A DNA stretch of 64,000 bases from Aedes albopictus (lineage: Eukaryota; Arthropoda; Insecta; Diptera; Culicidae). This document shows positions 1 to 12,177 of this stretch, piece by piece. The stretch covers positions 80,989,734 through 81,053,733 of the forward strand of contig NC_085136.1 of assembly GCF_035046485.1 (NCBI RefSeq), given 5' to 3'. The notes under the pieces were generated by a model that saw only the letters and a list, made by a program, of their open reading frames with translations, searched no databases and was not told the DNA's origin. The number at the start of each line of letters is the position of its first letter. Position 1 is the stretch's first letter. The position numbers and the translations under genes were made by a program.

Positions 1-3000
1 TTCCTAAACAAAATATACAGGAATTCCTGGAAAAATTTCTAGAGAAATTCCTGGATGAACTCTTTGTGGAATTTCAGTAAAAATATTGTCTGCTGTCTGG
101 AGCAGTTATTGAAAGAATTCCTGGAGGAATTTATGGACAAATATTAATGACTTCCTGGAGGAATGTCTGGAGGATGTTCTGAAGGATTTTTTTTGTGGAA
201 ATTTTTGAACTCATTGATGAATCCCAGGAGGGATTCCCGAAGAAATTCCTCGATAAATTTCCCGGAAAAAATCCTAGAGGAAGCCACGGAAAAGTTCCAG
301 AAGAAATTCCTTAAGATTTCTTGGAGGAATCCGTGGAAGAATTTTTAGAAGAATCCCTAAAGATAGTATTGGAGGAATGGGTAAAAATTCCTAGAGAATT
401 TTCTGGAGGAATTCTTGGAGGTATTTCTATAGGATTTCTATGGAGGTATCCCTGGACGAATTTCTAGAAGAGTTCCTTGAGAAATTAATTAGGGATTATC
501 TGAAGGAATCTTTGAAGAAATTCGTTGAGAAATTTCTGGAAGAACCCTTGGAGGAATTTCTGATGGAATTCCTGAAAAAAATCCCAAAGAAATTTCTGGA
601 AGAATCCATGGAGGTATCTCTGAAGAAATTCTTGGAAGAGTTCCGGGAGACATTCCTTTAGGATTCTCTGGAGGAATTCTGGCAGAAATTCCTAAAGGAT
701 TTTCTGGGGGAATCCCAGGAAGAATTCCTGGAGGTATTTCTGGAGGGATTTTTGAGAAATTTCTGGAAAAATCCTGTATCCTTTCCTGAAGAAATTCCTT
801 GAGAATTTCCTGGAGGACTCCATGAAGGAATCCCTGGAGGCTTGCCTGAGAAATTTCTGGAGGAATGTCTGAAGGAACTCGAGGAATTTCTGAAGGAATT
901 CCTGGTGAAATTTCTGGAGATTTTCTTTAGCAATTTCTGAAGAAAATCATTCATGAATTCCTGAAGGAACTCCTGAAAAAAATCCTGGAAAAATCCTGGC
1001 AGAATCCGTGGAGTATTCCCTGGAGAAATTCCTCGCGGTATTCTTCGAAGGATTCCTGGAGGAATTCTTAAAGGAGCTCATTTCTTTAGGAGGCATTTCG
1101 TTAGGAGTCTTTGGAGGAATTTTGGCAGAAATTCCTAGAGGATTTTTTGAAGAAATCCCTGGAGGATATTCTGGAGGAATTTCTAGAAGAATTTATGAAG
1201 ATTTTCTTAAGAATTTAATGGATAAATCCCTGGAGGAATTCCTGAAGAAATTCCTTGAGAATTTTCTCGAGGAATACATGGAGGATTCTTTGGAGCAATT
1301 CCTGGAGAAATCCCCAGAGGAAATTTTGGTGGAATTCTTAGAGTATTTCCTGGACGAATTTCTTAAGTAATTATTTGATGAAATACTAGAGAAATTAATT
1401 GAGGCTTCCTGGAAAAATTTTTGGAGGAGAGTCTGAAAGAACGTCTCGATGAATTTCAGAAGGGATTCCTGCATGATTTTCTGTAGGAATTTTTTAAGGA
1501 ATTTTGGACGAAAATCAATAATGAATCCCTGAGGAATTCCTGCAGAAATTCCTGGAGGAATTCGTGGAGGATTCTCTGGAGGAATTGTTCGAGGAATTCT
1601 TGGAAGAGTTTCGGGAGACATTCCTTTAGGAAGAATTCTGGCAGAAAATCCTAGACGATTTTCCGGAGGAATCCCTGGAGGAATTTTTGTAGGAATTCCT
1701 GGAAGATTTTCTGGACTTCTTCCTCGAGAAATTTCAGAAAAAAATACTAGAAGAATTTCTGGATGAATTTTTGATGAATTTCTGAAGAAATTTTTGAGGA
1801 ATTTCTGAAGAAATTTATGGATGAATTCCTGGAGGAATTCCTGAAAAAAATCCTTGAGCATTTCCTGGAGAATACCCTGGAGGAATCCTTGGAGGAATTT
1901 CTTGAGGAATTCCTGGAAGAGTTCCACGAGAAATTCCTTTAGGATTTTTGGAGGAATCCGTGGAGGAAATACTGGCAGACATTCCCAAAATATTTTTCCA
2001 AAAAAAAATTCAGGAGAAATTTCTGGAGGAATTCTTGGAGTATTTATTGGTGGAATTATTTAAGGATTTTTTGTAAGAATATATGAGGCTTCCTGGAGAA
2101 TTTTTGTAGAGGAATTTCTGAAGGAATTTCTGGAGGAACTTCTTTAGGAATTGTTTGAAGAATTTCTGAATAAATTTATTAATAAATCCCTGCAGGAATT
2201 CCTAAAAAAAATTCCTGGAAAAAATCCTGGAGAAATTCCTGGAAGATTTCCGGGAGAAATTCCTTTAGGATTTTCTGGACCAATCCATGGAGGAATTCCT
2301 GGAAGAAATCCCTGTAGGCATCTTGGAGGAATGTCTGAAGGAACTCCTCGAGAAATTTCTAAAGGAGTACCTGAAGGAATATCTTGAGGAATTTTCTGAG
2401 GAATTTCTGAAGAAATTTATTAATGAATTCCTGGAGGAGTTCCAGGAGACATTCAATTAGGATTAAGAATTCCGAGAGAAATTCCTTTAGGATTTTCTGG
2501 AGGAAACCGCGGTGCAATTCCTGGAGGAATCCGTGTAGGAAATATTAAAGGAATTCTGGCAGACATTCCTAAAATATTTTTCCTTGAAGAAATTTCAAGA
2601 AGAATCTCTGAAGGAATTTTTGGAGAATTTACTAGAGGAATTATTTTCTGGAATTTCTGGAGAAATATATGAGATTTGCTGGAGAAATTTGTGGAGGAAT
2701 ATCTGAAGGAACTCCTCGATGAATTTCTGAAGGAATTTATGGAGGATTTTTTTGATGATTTTCTGAAGATATTCATTAATGAATCCCTGGTGAAATTCCT
2801 CGATGAATTCCTTCAAGTGTTCCCAGAGAATCTCCTTTAGAATTTTCTGGAGGAATCCTTGCATGGAGGATTTCCTGGAGAAATTCCTCGTGGATTTCTT
2901 CTAGGCATTCCTGGATGAATTCTAGGAGAGTTCTAGGAGATATTCCTTTAGGAATCACTGGAGAAATTCTGACAGAAATCCGCGGAGCAATTCCTAGAGG

Positions 3001-3660
3001 ATTTTCTGAAGGAATTACTGGAAGAATTTGTGGAGTTCTTCCTGGAGAAATTTCTGAAAGAATTTCTAGAGGAATTTTAGAAGGATTTTCTGAAGAAATG
3101 CATGGATAAAACTTTTGGGTAATTCCTGAAGAAATTCCTTGAGAATTTCTTGGATAACTTTCTGGAGAAATCCATGGAAAAATTCTTGGAGGAATTTCTC
3201 AAAGAACTCCTGGAAGACATCCATGAGAAATTCCTTTAGGATTTTTTAGAGGAATCCTTGGAGCAATTGCTGGAGAAATCCCTGGAGCAAATATTCGGGG
3301 AATTCTGCTAGACATTCCTAGAGGATTTTCCTAGAAGAAATTTCAGGAGAAATCTCTGGAGCAGTTCGTGGTGTATTTGCTGGAGGAATTTCTGTAGGAA
3401 TTATTTGAGGAATATCTGGAGAAATATATGAGGATTCCTAGAAAAAAAGTTCAGGAGAAATTCCTGGAGAATTTCCAGGAGGAATTTCTTGCGGAATTTC
3501 TGGAAGAGTTCTCGGAGAAATTCCTTTAGCATTTTCTGAAGGAATCCGTGGAGGAATTCCTGGAAAAAATCCCTGGAGGCATCTTGGAAGAATTTCTTGA
3601 AGAGTTTATCGTGGAATTCCTAGAGGAATTCATGCACGTATCCGTGGAGGAGTCTCTGTA
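1..3660. repeat. Degenerate ~12-bp repeat array (ATTCCTGGAGGA type)
   Basis: The whole stretch is built from variants of a 12-base unit close to ATTCCTGGAGGA, with EcoRI-like GAATTC steps throughout. Because the unit is a multiple of three, both strands stay open over long distances and give artificial peptides rich in EFLEEFLEKF on one strand and FLQEFLQKF or NSSRNSFRN on the other. None of these is a credible gene. The array runs off the left edge and ends near 3660, where ordinary sequence begins. All units here have the same strand polarity. Confidence 0.9.
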
Positions 3661-4691
3661 GATTGCAACAAGGATTCCGATCGAAATTTTCTATCAAGGA
3701 ATTCTGACTCAATCTATGAAGTTTTCTTTAATTCTAACATCACTAATTGTCCAAGATTGGAATTCTTCCATAACGACATTTTTTCTTGTATAATTGATAA
3801 TTTTCTCGATATTTTCCATTGTAGGTATGTGATAAGTTTATAAAATTTTATAAGAGTCGAGATAATGACTTCATATATAGTTTCGCGTTGCCTTGAAATC
3901 ATCACCATCCCAAGCCTTCTTCAATACTTGGCGATGTGGGCACCACTGCATGCTGAAACCCCTTCTTCGGAATTTATATTGCTTGTACTACCATGACTCT
4001 GTCACAATAGATCAAAACAATGGTCGCAGTGATGCTAATACCCAACATGGAATACTACCATGACTCTATTTTGCACCATGATCATATATTGCACCATCAT
4101 TGTAGTGCCCCCCCTAAGCAAGAACCCTGCGCACGCTAGTGGTTAAAGTAGCTTGTCGGTTGTTTGTTCGCTGTTCGTCATCTTTACTTTCGGTGCCTAC
4201 GGCAGGCATATGCTTCATGTCACATAAATACCCCGGTCGGTAAATGATGACGACGGCGGCCAGTCACCAATTAGCGTGGTTGTACCCGTGCACGCGGGCT
4301 CCGAGCGACAAGTGCTCCCCTAGTAGGTTCGACTGGCTGTCTATCTCTCGGTCTCCAATTTGCGGTGATTTGAATAGATTTCCAGATGACACGGAATCCG
4401 GGTCCGCCGTCTTTGAAGCATCGCATCGGAGGAACAAAAGATTCGCTGTGATGGATCAGTTAAATTTGCCTTTACCTCCACGGTAATGACTTTGGAAGAA
4501 CGGATCTTTTCCGAGTACAAAAGAACGTTTTGTTCGAATTAGACTGATGGGTATCTTTGGGTAATGTGTGGGTTTGCGGGGGAAATGACGACTGTGAGGA
4601 ATGGGAAGGTAATTAGATGACACGATTTTAGCAGTCAAGTTCATTTAAATATCGTATTTTGTGCATACCCTACAATTTATTGCATACTTCT
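3661..4691. other. Unique-looking spacer, no gene recognised
   Basis: Sequence between the degenerate array and the TTAA element. It has normal complexity, with short open frames only (up to about 80 codons, no recognisable motif). I see no RNA gene or clear transposon end. Confidence 0.5.
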
Positions 4692-4780
4692 TTAACCTTT
4701 CAGTACTCGCGCCAATTTTTGTAACGCGAGCAGTCGCGCGTTGTACTTTGTACAACACCCATACATTCTGAAATATCTAA

Positions 4781-5900
4781 GGATCCTGATTGTTTAGAGG
4801 AGGACTGTTTTTGGCAAAGTTGTTGTAAATTTCATGGGCTACTCGATGCTGACAAAGTTGATTCGTAATACGTCCACTAGGCGGCGCTTGTGGGCAATAT
4901 CATGTTTTATCTTATATCTCAGGACCCTGATGTCTTAGAAAGATGGTGGCTTCGGCAAAGTTGTTTGTTAAGTCAACGGCTTACAGATTATTGGCCGTTT
5001 AATTGGAAATTCCACCACTAGGCGGCGCTAGTGAGCAAATAAACTTTATATTCTATGTATCTTGGGATCCTGATTACTTAGAAAGATGGTGTCTTTGACA
5101 AAGTTGTTTGGTAAGTCAAGGACTTACGTATGATTCGCAGTTTAGTGTGAAATTTCACCACTAGGCGGCGCTATTGAGCAATTTCATGTTATATCTTATA
5201 TCGCAGGATCCTGATGTCTTAGAAAGATGGTGTCTTCGGCAATGTTGTTTGGTAGGTAAACGGCTTACAGATTATTGGCCGTTTAATTGGAAATTCCACC
5301 ACTATGCGGCGCTAGTGAGCAAATAAACTTTATATTCTATGTATCTTGGGATCCTGATTACTTAGAAAGATGGTGTCTTTGACAAAGTTGTTTGGTAAGT
5401 CAAGGACTTACGGATGATTCGCAGTTTAGTGTGAAATTTCACCACTAGGCGGCGCTATTGAGCAATTTCATGTTATATCTTATATCGCAGGATCCTGATG
5501 TCTTAGAAAGATGGTGTCTTCGGCAATGTTGTTTGGTAGGTAAACGGCTTACAGATTATTGGCCGTTTAATTGGAAATTCCACCACTATGCGGCGCTAAT
5601 GAGCAAATAAACTTTATATCCTATGTATCTCGGGAACCTGATAACTTAGAAAGATGGTGTCTTCGACAAAGTTGTTTGGTAGGTCAAGTACTTACGGATG
5701 ATTCGCAGTTTAATTTGAAATTTCATCACTTGGCGGCGCTAGTGAGCACATAAATATTATATATTATGTATCTCTGGACCCTTATTACTTAGAAAGATAG
5801 TATCTCCGGCAAAGAAGTTTGGTATATCAAGGGCTTATAGATGAGTGACAGTTGCGCTAGTGAGCTTGTAAATTTTTAATCTCATGTAGCTCAGGATCTC
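4781..5900 (+). repeat. Tandem array of ~142-bp repeat, left arm
   Basis: Successive units begin near 4781, 4922, 5065, 5206, 5349, 5490, 5633 and 5776, a step of 141 or 143 bp. Each has GGATCCTGAT, then TTAGAAAGATGGTGTCTT, then CAAAGTTGTTTGG and a CACTAGGCGGCGCTAGTGAGC-like block. Alternate units resemble each other more than neighbours do (one type reads GATGTCTTAG, the other GATTACTTAG), giving a 284-bp higher-order repeat in the middle of the array. Units decay towards 5900, and isolated scraps continue at about 6060 and 6249. Confidence 0.85.
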
Positions 5901-6779
5901 GATTAAAAAGGCACGGGATACCGTCTTCAGCCAGAGGCTGTACAGACTGAACAGAACTTAACACTAGACCATGAACACGACATACATTACATGTACCAGT
6001 GGATAGCATGGTGCAGTTACACGCTTGGTAACGCTAACCGAACGGCCACGAAGCTCCACTTTACTCAGAAAGATGGTGTCTTCGGCAAAGTTGTTTGGTA
6101 GATCAAAGACCAAATGGAGGAAAAGTTACCTCTCGTGCCGACCTTCTAAAAGATCGAAAACTTACAGATAGTTGTCCGTTTGAATCGTAATTTCACCACT
6201 AGATGACGCTAGTGAACATAAAAAAATGTATATGCAATAGTTCTCAGGATCCTGGTTACTAGAAGAGAGATGGCGGTTTCGGCAAATTTGTCAAATAGGT
6301 GCATTTGGTTGATGGGTCGTTGAAATCAATATTTCGCCAGTAAGTGGTGCTAATGAGTCTGCAAATTTTATATCTTATATATCCCCGAGTCTGATTACCT
6401 GGGAAGTTGAAATCTTTGGCAAGATTGGTTGGTAGATCAAGGGCTTTCAGTTGATTGACCATTTGATTCGTGCTTCTGCCACCAGAAGACGCTAGTTGTA
6501 AATTTGCAAAAGCATGTACGTGTTATTATTCATCTAGAAAAAAATCAAAGAGCTGTAAATTTTTATACTTCCGAAAGTTTTCAAAATTTGAAAATTACAA
6601 AACTAGTTGTTTATAATTTGTTTAAATTTTCATTTGATTGATTAATTTTACATGAAGTTAAAGCGGTTAGTAAAATAATCAATATCTGACCGTCGTATTT
6701 CAATATACTCTATCTTAAGGTTGTCAATGTCACGGGATAAGTACATCCATCCTTTATCCATCAAACAACAATGTCGAAG

Positions 6780-7510
6780 ACATCATCTTTCTAAGTAATC
6801 AGGATCTTGAGATATATGAGGTATAAAATGGGAATGCTCACTAGTGCCACCTGAATGTGAAATTGCACGTCATATTTGTCTTCATCAGTTAGTGTTTGAT
6901 CTACTAAACAACTTTTCAGAAGACACCATCTTTCTAAGTAATCAGGGTCCTGAGACACATGAGTGATAAAATTTGAATACCCACTAGCGCCACCTAGATG
7001 TGGAGTTTCAAATCATACGGCTCTCCATCTGTTAGTGCTCGATCTGCTAAACAACTTTGCTGAAGACATCATCTTTCTAAGTAATCAGGATCTCGAGATA
7101 TATGAGTTATAATATTTGAGTACTCACTTGCGCCACCTGAATGTGGAATTCCACATCATACTTGTCTTCATCAGTTAGTGTTTGATCTACTAAACAACTT
7201 TGCAGAAGACACCATCTTTCTAAGTAATCAGGGTCCTGAGATGTATGAGTTATAAAATGTCAATGCCCACTAGCGCCACCTAGATGTGGAGTTTCAAACC
7301 AAACGGCTCTCCATCAGTTGGTGTTTAACCAACCAAACAACTTTGCCGAAGACACCATCTTTCTAAGTACTTAGAATCCTGAGTTATATGGGATATAAAA
7401 ATTACATGCTCAGTAGCGCCGCCTATCGGTTGAAATCTGAATTTCTCAGATCACCTCGCGAAGGCCCTTGATATCCCAAGTAACTTTGCCGAAGACACCA
7501 TATTCCTAGA
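6780..7510 (-). repeat. Inverted array of the same ~142-bp repeat, right arm
   Basis: The complement of the left-arm signature (CATCTTTCTAAGTAATCAGG) recurs near 6783, 6926, 7068, 7210, 7353 and 7495, again about 142 bp apart but in the opposite orientation. These copies are more diverged from the left-arm units than the left-arm units are from each other, for example GCCACCTGAATGTG replaces the CACTAGGCGGCGC block. Confidence 0.8.
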
Positions 7511-7805
7511 TCATTTAGATTTTGAAATACATTAATTCACATTCAACTGTCTATCTTTTATTAAATATAGTACGTTCTTCATATTGCGATTTTCAATTTT
7601 TCGCATTATAAGGAGTTATACTGTTTTCAAAAAAGGTCTTATAATATTCCAAATAAGATTCCTGTAGAATACATTTGGGGTTGACATCGATAGAAAAGAT
7701 GGTTTCAAAGTAATTGTCGATAATTCTCATGTGTTGTACAAAGTACAACAGCGCGATTAACGGAAGGTTAAATGAGATGGTTTCGACGTACGCTACTTTA
7801 GGTCT

Positions 7806-8302
7806 TCAGAAAAGATTGATAAAATATAGAAAAAAGTCATTCAAAAATACTTTTAAAAAAGTAAAAAAGTAAAAAACAATCGAGCTAAATACTATTCCGT
7901 TGAATGTTTTAACATTCTGTGACAGATACGTTTTGAGTCTTTGGCTGTAAGGTCGTCTACAGTAACTCGTACTTGACGCGGCTACTTGAAAATTGAGCTG
8001 TAAATCCTGCATGAACTTTTGATAAAGTTTCATTTCCTCTCTTGACTCGCTGTATATCACGAGAGTAACATCATCACTTATGCAATCCAATGTTTCTGCA
8101 TGAACTAGTAGAGAAGCTTCCACCACAAATGCGGATGCAAAGGTCCTGATACAAAAGACGACTCAATTGCTGATATCAACTTGGTATCTTTCGGTGAGCC
8201 TATGTCAAAGTTAGTGTGGACCACAACAGAGATTACGATTCCGGCAGAAGTTTCTATCTGGCAGATCATGCCTGATAACACAGGGCGGTGTCCTCCGTTC
8301 AA
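7806..8302 (-). other. Coding-like fragment of unknown origin, frameshifted
   Basis: Two minus-strand frames of 65 and 106 codons overlap and look like pieces of one protein broken by a frameshift near 8125-8140. The residue mix is protein-like, unlike the repeat frames around. The stretch VEASLLVHAETLDC followed by LVIYSESREEMKLY has the spacing of an RNase H core (an EA helix followed by a VIYSDS-type strand), but that match is weak and the key Asp would be Glu. The last part of the downstream frame (7806-7890) is AT-rich and probably not coding. It could equally be an unrelated gene scrap. Confidence 0.25.
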
Positions 8303-9707
8303 AGCATTGCATCTTGATAGGAGATGGAAAGTGGGTCATTACCAATATTCGGGAGGAGGAAGTCTTACCGGAGGAGTGGATGGTAGGTTTCGTGTGTCCC
8401 ATCTACAAAAAGGGCGACAAGTTGGATTGCGGGAACTACCGCGCAATCACACTACTGAGCGCTGCCTACAAGATACTCTCTCAAATTTTATGCCGCCGTC
8501 TATCACCGATTGCAAGAGAGTTCGTGGGGAAATATCAGGCTGGATTTATGGGTGAACGCGCTACAACGGACCAGATGTTCGCCATCCGCTAGGTGTTGCA
8601 GAAATGCCGCGAATACAACGTGCCCACACATCACTTGTTCATCGATTTCAAATCGGCGTATGATACAATCGATCGAGAACAGCTATGGCAGATTATGCAC
8701 GAATACGGATTCCCGGATAAACTGATACGGTTAATCAAGGCGACGATGGATCGAGTGATGTGCGTAGTTCGAGTATCAGGGACACTCTCGAGTCCCTTTG
8801 AATCTCGCAGAGGGTTACGGCAAGGTGATGGTCTATCGTGCTTGCTGTTCAACATTGCGTTAGAGGGTGTAATAAGGAGAGCGGGGATTAACACGAGTGG
8901 TACGATTTTCACGAAGTCCGTTCAGCTGCTTGGTTGCGCCGATGATATTGATATTATTGCTAGTAAACGTCCATCCGACTAAAGAGTGAAGCCAGGCAAA
9001 TCGGATTAGTCATTAATGTGTCGAAGACAAAGCACATGATGGCAAAGGGCTCCAGGGAGGAATCGCCGCGCCCGCCACCCCGAATTCATATCGACGGTGA
9101 TGAAATCGAGGCGGTTGAAGAATTCGTGTACTTGGGCTCACTGGTGACCGACGACAACGACACCAGCAGAGAAATTCAGAGGCGCATTGTGGCAGGAAAT
9201 CGTGCCTACTTTGGACTCCGCAGAACTCTACGATCGAATAATGTTCGCCGTAACACGAAGTTAACCATCTACAAAACGTTGATTAGACCGGTCGTCCTCT
9301 ATGGGCACGAAACATGGACCCTACGTGCAGAGGACCAACGCGCCCTTGGAGTTTTCGAACGGAAGGTGTTGCGTACCATCTACGGCGGAGTGCAGATGAA
9401 AGACGGGACTTGGAGAAGGTGAATGAACCACGAGCTGCATCAGCTGCTGAGAGAACCAACCATCGTCCATACCGCGAAAGTCGGGAGGCTACGGTGGGCG
9501 GGTCACGTCATCAGGATGTCGGATAGCAACCCGAGTAAAATGGTTCTCGAGAGTCATCCGACCGGTACAAGAAGACGTGGAGCGCAGCGAGCTAGGTGGG
9601 TCGACCAAGTGGAGGACGATCTGCGGACCCTACGCAGAGTGCGGAACTGGAGACAAACAGCCATGGACCGAGTGGAATGGAGGCGGCTACTATGTACACA
9701 CAGCTAA
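8280..9707 (+). pseudogene. Dead RTE-type non-LTR retrotransposon, reverse transcriptase C-terminal part
   Basis: Reverse transcriptase motifs appear in order: YRAITLLSAAYKILSQIL, then HLFIDFKSAYDTIDREQLW, then GLRQGDGLSCLLFNIALEG, then ADDIDII. The 3' domain follows, with VYLGSLV, ETWTLR and GRLRWAGHVIR, ending in a stop at 9707. This tail is typical of insect RTE-clade elements. The copy is broken by an in-frame TAG at 8590, a frameshift with small deletion near 8970-8982, and a TGA at 9420. The endonuclease and N-terminal half are absent, as usual for 5'-truncated copies. The catalytic ADD is intact but its usual preceding Tyr is Cys. A second, antisense copy of the same family lies at 49650-51275. 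Confidence 0.85.
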
Positions 9708-9941
9708 TCGCGTTCGGTAATTCTTACCGAAAGCTCAACCGCTGAGCGTTCGGTAATGGTTTTTTAACGAAATTCTGTAAAAAACTAACAAATTTCGGTA
9801 AAATGTTATCGTTTATCTGTCAAACTTTAACGAACTTCGGTAGAAGTTGCTACCTTTACCGAATTTTTCCTGTAAAACAAACTTAACGGTTGAGATTTCG
9901 GTAAAACATTACCGAAGTCGGTGATTTTTTCTAACTGTGCA
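9697..9941. mobile_element. MITE filled with TTCGGTAA motifs
   Basis: Inverted ends CACAGCTAATCG and CACAGTTAGA enclose about 240 bp in which TTCGGTAA or its complement recurs many times. The flanking dinucleotide is CA on both sides rather than the usual TA. It sits directly after the dead reverse transcriptase. A closely related copy in the opposite orientation is at 48205-48427 and a larger relative is at 57504-58417. Confidence 0.7.
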
Positions 9942-9974
9942 GCAGAGGCCACCCCGGCCTTAGCCTGACCGGTA

Positions 9975-10152
9975 AGTAAGACATGACAGAATTCGACCTC
10001 AACTGTAAGGTTGTCTTCAGTGTCTTGTACTTGACTTGAGTCGAGTCTAGTGCAAGACATTGAAGACGACCTTGAAGTTGAGGTCAAAATACGTATCTAA
10101 GAATGCCAATTCTTAGTAGCATTAAAAGGAACCGTACTTAATCCAATTTCCT
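9975..10152. mobile_element. Truncated copy of a palindromic MITE
   Basis: Matches the inner and right half of the palindromic element at 40395-40626: GACCTCAACTGTAAGG, a central CAAGTAC-rich turn, then AGTTGAGGTC, ATACGTATCT, and the tip AAGGAACCGTACTTAA. The left tip is missing. Confidence 0.65.
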
Positions 10153-10214
10153 TTTAATAACTATTTAGTTTGTTCAAATAAAATCCATAATTTTACAGGA
10201 TGAATTTCTAACAG

Positions 10215-11018
10215 TCTATTCCTTTCCAGATTTTTCTCGATATTGGCCGTTTATTACAAAGTTCAGGGAAGCATTTGAGCCGCTGTTCAAGATGACCATC
10301 AAATCACAGAAAAATCATTTGCCTGTGTCACAATTTTACGCAGATTGGCTTCAGTGCCAGGCTCAGCTGAAAATTATGACACAGGTAACGATCAGCAACT
10401 CTCCGTAGAAGTATGCCTTTCCTTGCATGCTTGTACTTCGACCCACGATTCAATTTTATTGGATCTAACCGGCTTAGTTCAGAGAAAAAGTTACAGGTGC
10501 AGGTTAGTTTATCACTATCAGGTTTGTTCAGCCATTACCATTTTTTTTGCATATGATTATTACAGAAATACTTACTGGCACTTGTGGCTCGAATCGACGA
10601 TTTGATTGGAGAAGGGGTTCAAGAGGAATCCAATGTTCAGCAAGACAGTTCATTAGCTTCGGAGGACTATATAGAAACATATCTCGCCGAACTGTTTTGT
10701 GAATATGGAGAAAACTCAAACTCTTCGCATAGCTCAAACAACGAATCATTCCTCACAGAAATTATCAAGTTGGAATCGCGCCCGAAAGTACCCATCACAC
10801 CTGACGGCTTCGACATCATCAAATATTGGAAACAGCGTAAACTCTGAAATCCCAAAATGTATTGCATTGGTATGGCCTTATTGTCCATCCCGTCAACGCA
10901 AGTGACGGTGGAGAGAACTTTCAGTCAGCTCAAGTTGGTTTTAACGGATTTGAGATCACGGCTTAGCGATAAATCCATCAAAGACATCATGTTGCTAAAG
11001 ATGAATAAGACTCTGTGA
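10215..11018 (+). pseudogene. Dead hAT-superfamily transposase, C-terminal half
   Basis: Translation shows HLPVSQFYADWLQCQAQLK near 10320, then LYFDPRFNF near 10430, then KYLLALVARIDDLIGEG near 10570, and the C-terminal dimerisation region with PKMYCIGMALLSIPSTQ and VERTFSQLKLVLTDLRSRL, ending at a stop at 11016-11018. These are the ordered landmarks of an insect hAT transposase (the CYLDPRF-like block and the hATC domain). Frame 2 carries the first part and frame 3 the rest, so there is a shift near 10400. A GT...AG interval between about 10497 and 10566 interrupts the frame and may be an intron or an insertion. A TGA at 10845 also breaks it. The N-terminal zinc-finger and catalytic core are not seen. 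Confidence 0.8.
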
Positions 11019-11210
11019 CTCTGTGGCCCAAATGATCGACCTCCTGGATGCAGAATTGACCATCAAACGTTCAGAAAGTCAGTAGCCATTTATGTAATAT
11101 AAATGACCTTTTTCAATTTGATGACACATACACACACACCCAATACATGTATCATGATAGATTTCACGAAAGGCTTAACTTGAAGAAAATTAAATGCATA
11201 TGCATTGTTC

Positions 11211-11276
11211 AACGTTAAAATCCCTACTACAATGTTAAATATATATATTTAACATTGTAGTAGGGATTTTAACGTT
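11211..11276. repeat. Perfect 66-bp palindrome
   Basis: Reads AACGTTAAAATCCCTACTAC on the left, with the exact complement on the right, meeting at an ATATATAT centre at 11243/11244. There is no loop. It could form a cruciform or hairpin RNA. It has no flanking duplication that I could see. Confidence 0.9.
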
Positions 11277-12177
11277 CGGATATATCCGAAATTCCTTATC
11301 TACCAAACCGAACTACACCTACGAATCGAGTGACGTTAGGTGACATATGTTGTTTCGCTTCCAATTGATTTACGTTGGTCTGCGGTTTTTAATATGCTAT
11401 TCCTAAAAATTCACGAAATCACGCAAGCAAAACGAGGACGTGATGATCGACAATGCGTTCTAGGCAGTTCAGAAGAAAAGAGCTGAGCCTGATAAGTCCT
11501 TCGTCATACGACGCAGGCGCCCTTACGGGATAAACTATAGAGTACTATCACGCCACGATCTGGAGAATACCCAATAGTAAAACTACAAATGTGTAGTAAT
11601 TGAAACCTGCTTAAAATAAACTAATCTCTCTGAAGCAAAACACATTAAACCCCCTCAGAAACGAATATTCCTTGCATCAATAAGGTGATAAAAGCTTGAA
11701 AGATAATATGGACGGGGAATGTTGTGAGGATACCGGACAACAACCCTGCAAGGCTGGTCTTCGCAAGAGATTCGGATGGTACAAGAAGACCTGGAGGGCA
11801 GGCGTGTTTGGTTGGTGGAACATCCTGTCTGCATGGTCCTATTACCTTTTTGTAATCAAACATGTTTGTGTTTCTTAAGGGTCCATCTGTATCCACCCAC
11901 GCACATGAACAACCTTAACATACAGCTTGAAGATTACTCTTTCTGGATGTGCATGGATGGGTGCAGATAGACCCTACAGAGACAGAATTGTGTTTGTTTA
12001 CACAAAGCAGATAGACCCTTTTCAAATGATAGCCCAACCATACTAATGTAACATAGTAAAGAAAGTTCTCGGTTTATAATTGTTGAAGTCGACTTTGAAG
12101 ACTATCCTGGGAAGGAGGCTTTATCCCAGTTGAGACGTTATGTCAGGAAAGAACATTTTATTAAAAAAACGTATATT
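11277..12177. other. Unique-looking spacer with possible SINE tail
   Basis: No gene recognised. Around 12115-12150 the text GAGGCTTTATCCCAGTTGAG followed by ACGTTATGTCA resembles the 3' tail of Feilai-type SINEs as I remember it, but the tRNA head is not present, so this is only a possible truncated copy. Confidence 0.35.

Larger units (their letters stand above)
4692..7771. mobile_element. TTAA-flanked fold-back element with satellite arms
   Basis: Both ends are TTAA followed inward by CCTTYCRGT and then a shared GTTGTACTTTGTACAACAC block in inverted orientation (4739-4757 on the left, its complement around 7733-7751 on the right). TTAA target duplication is the hallmark of piggyBac-type insertion. 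The left end carries about 25 extra bases between the tip and the shared block. The interior is two opposed arrays of a 142-bp repeat with a divergent spacer near 5900-6780. No transposase frame is visible, so this is non-autonomous. It could instead be a satellite captured between two MITE ends. Confidence 0.75.

Noticed and set aside
440..1927. Several open frames of 70-244 codons with leucine-, glutamate- and phenylalanine-rich peptides
   Set aside because: They are translations of a 12-base repeat, which is open in several frames on both strands; no independent coding signal.
4781..7510. Possible CRISPR-like array
   Set aside because: The 142-bp units are contiguous satellite repeats without unique spacers, in eukaryotic DNA.
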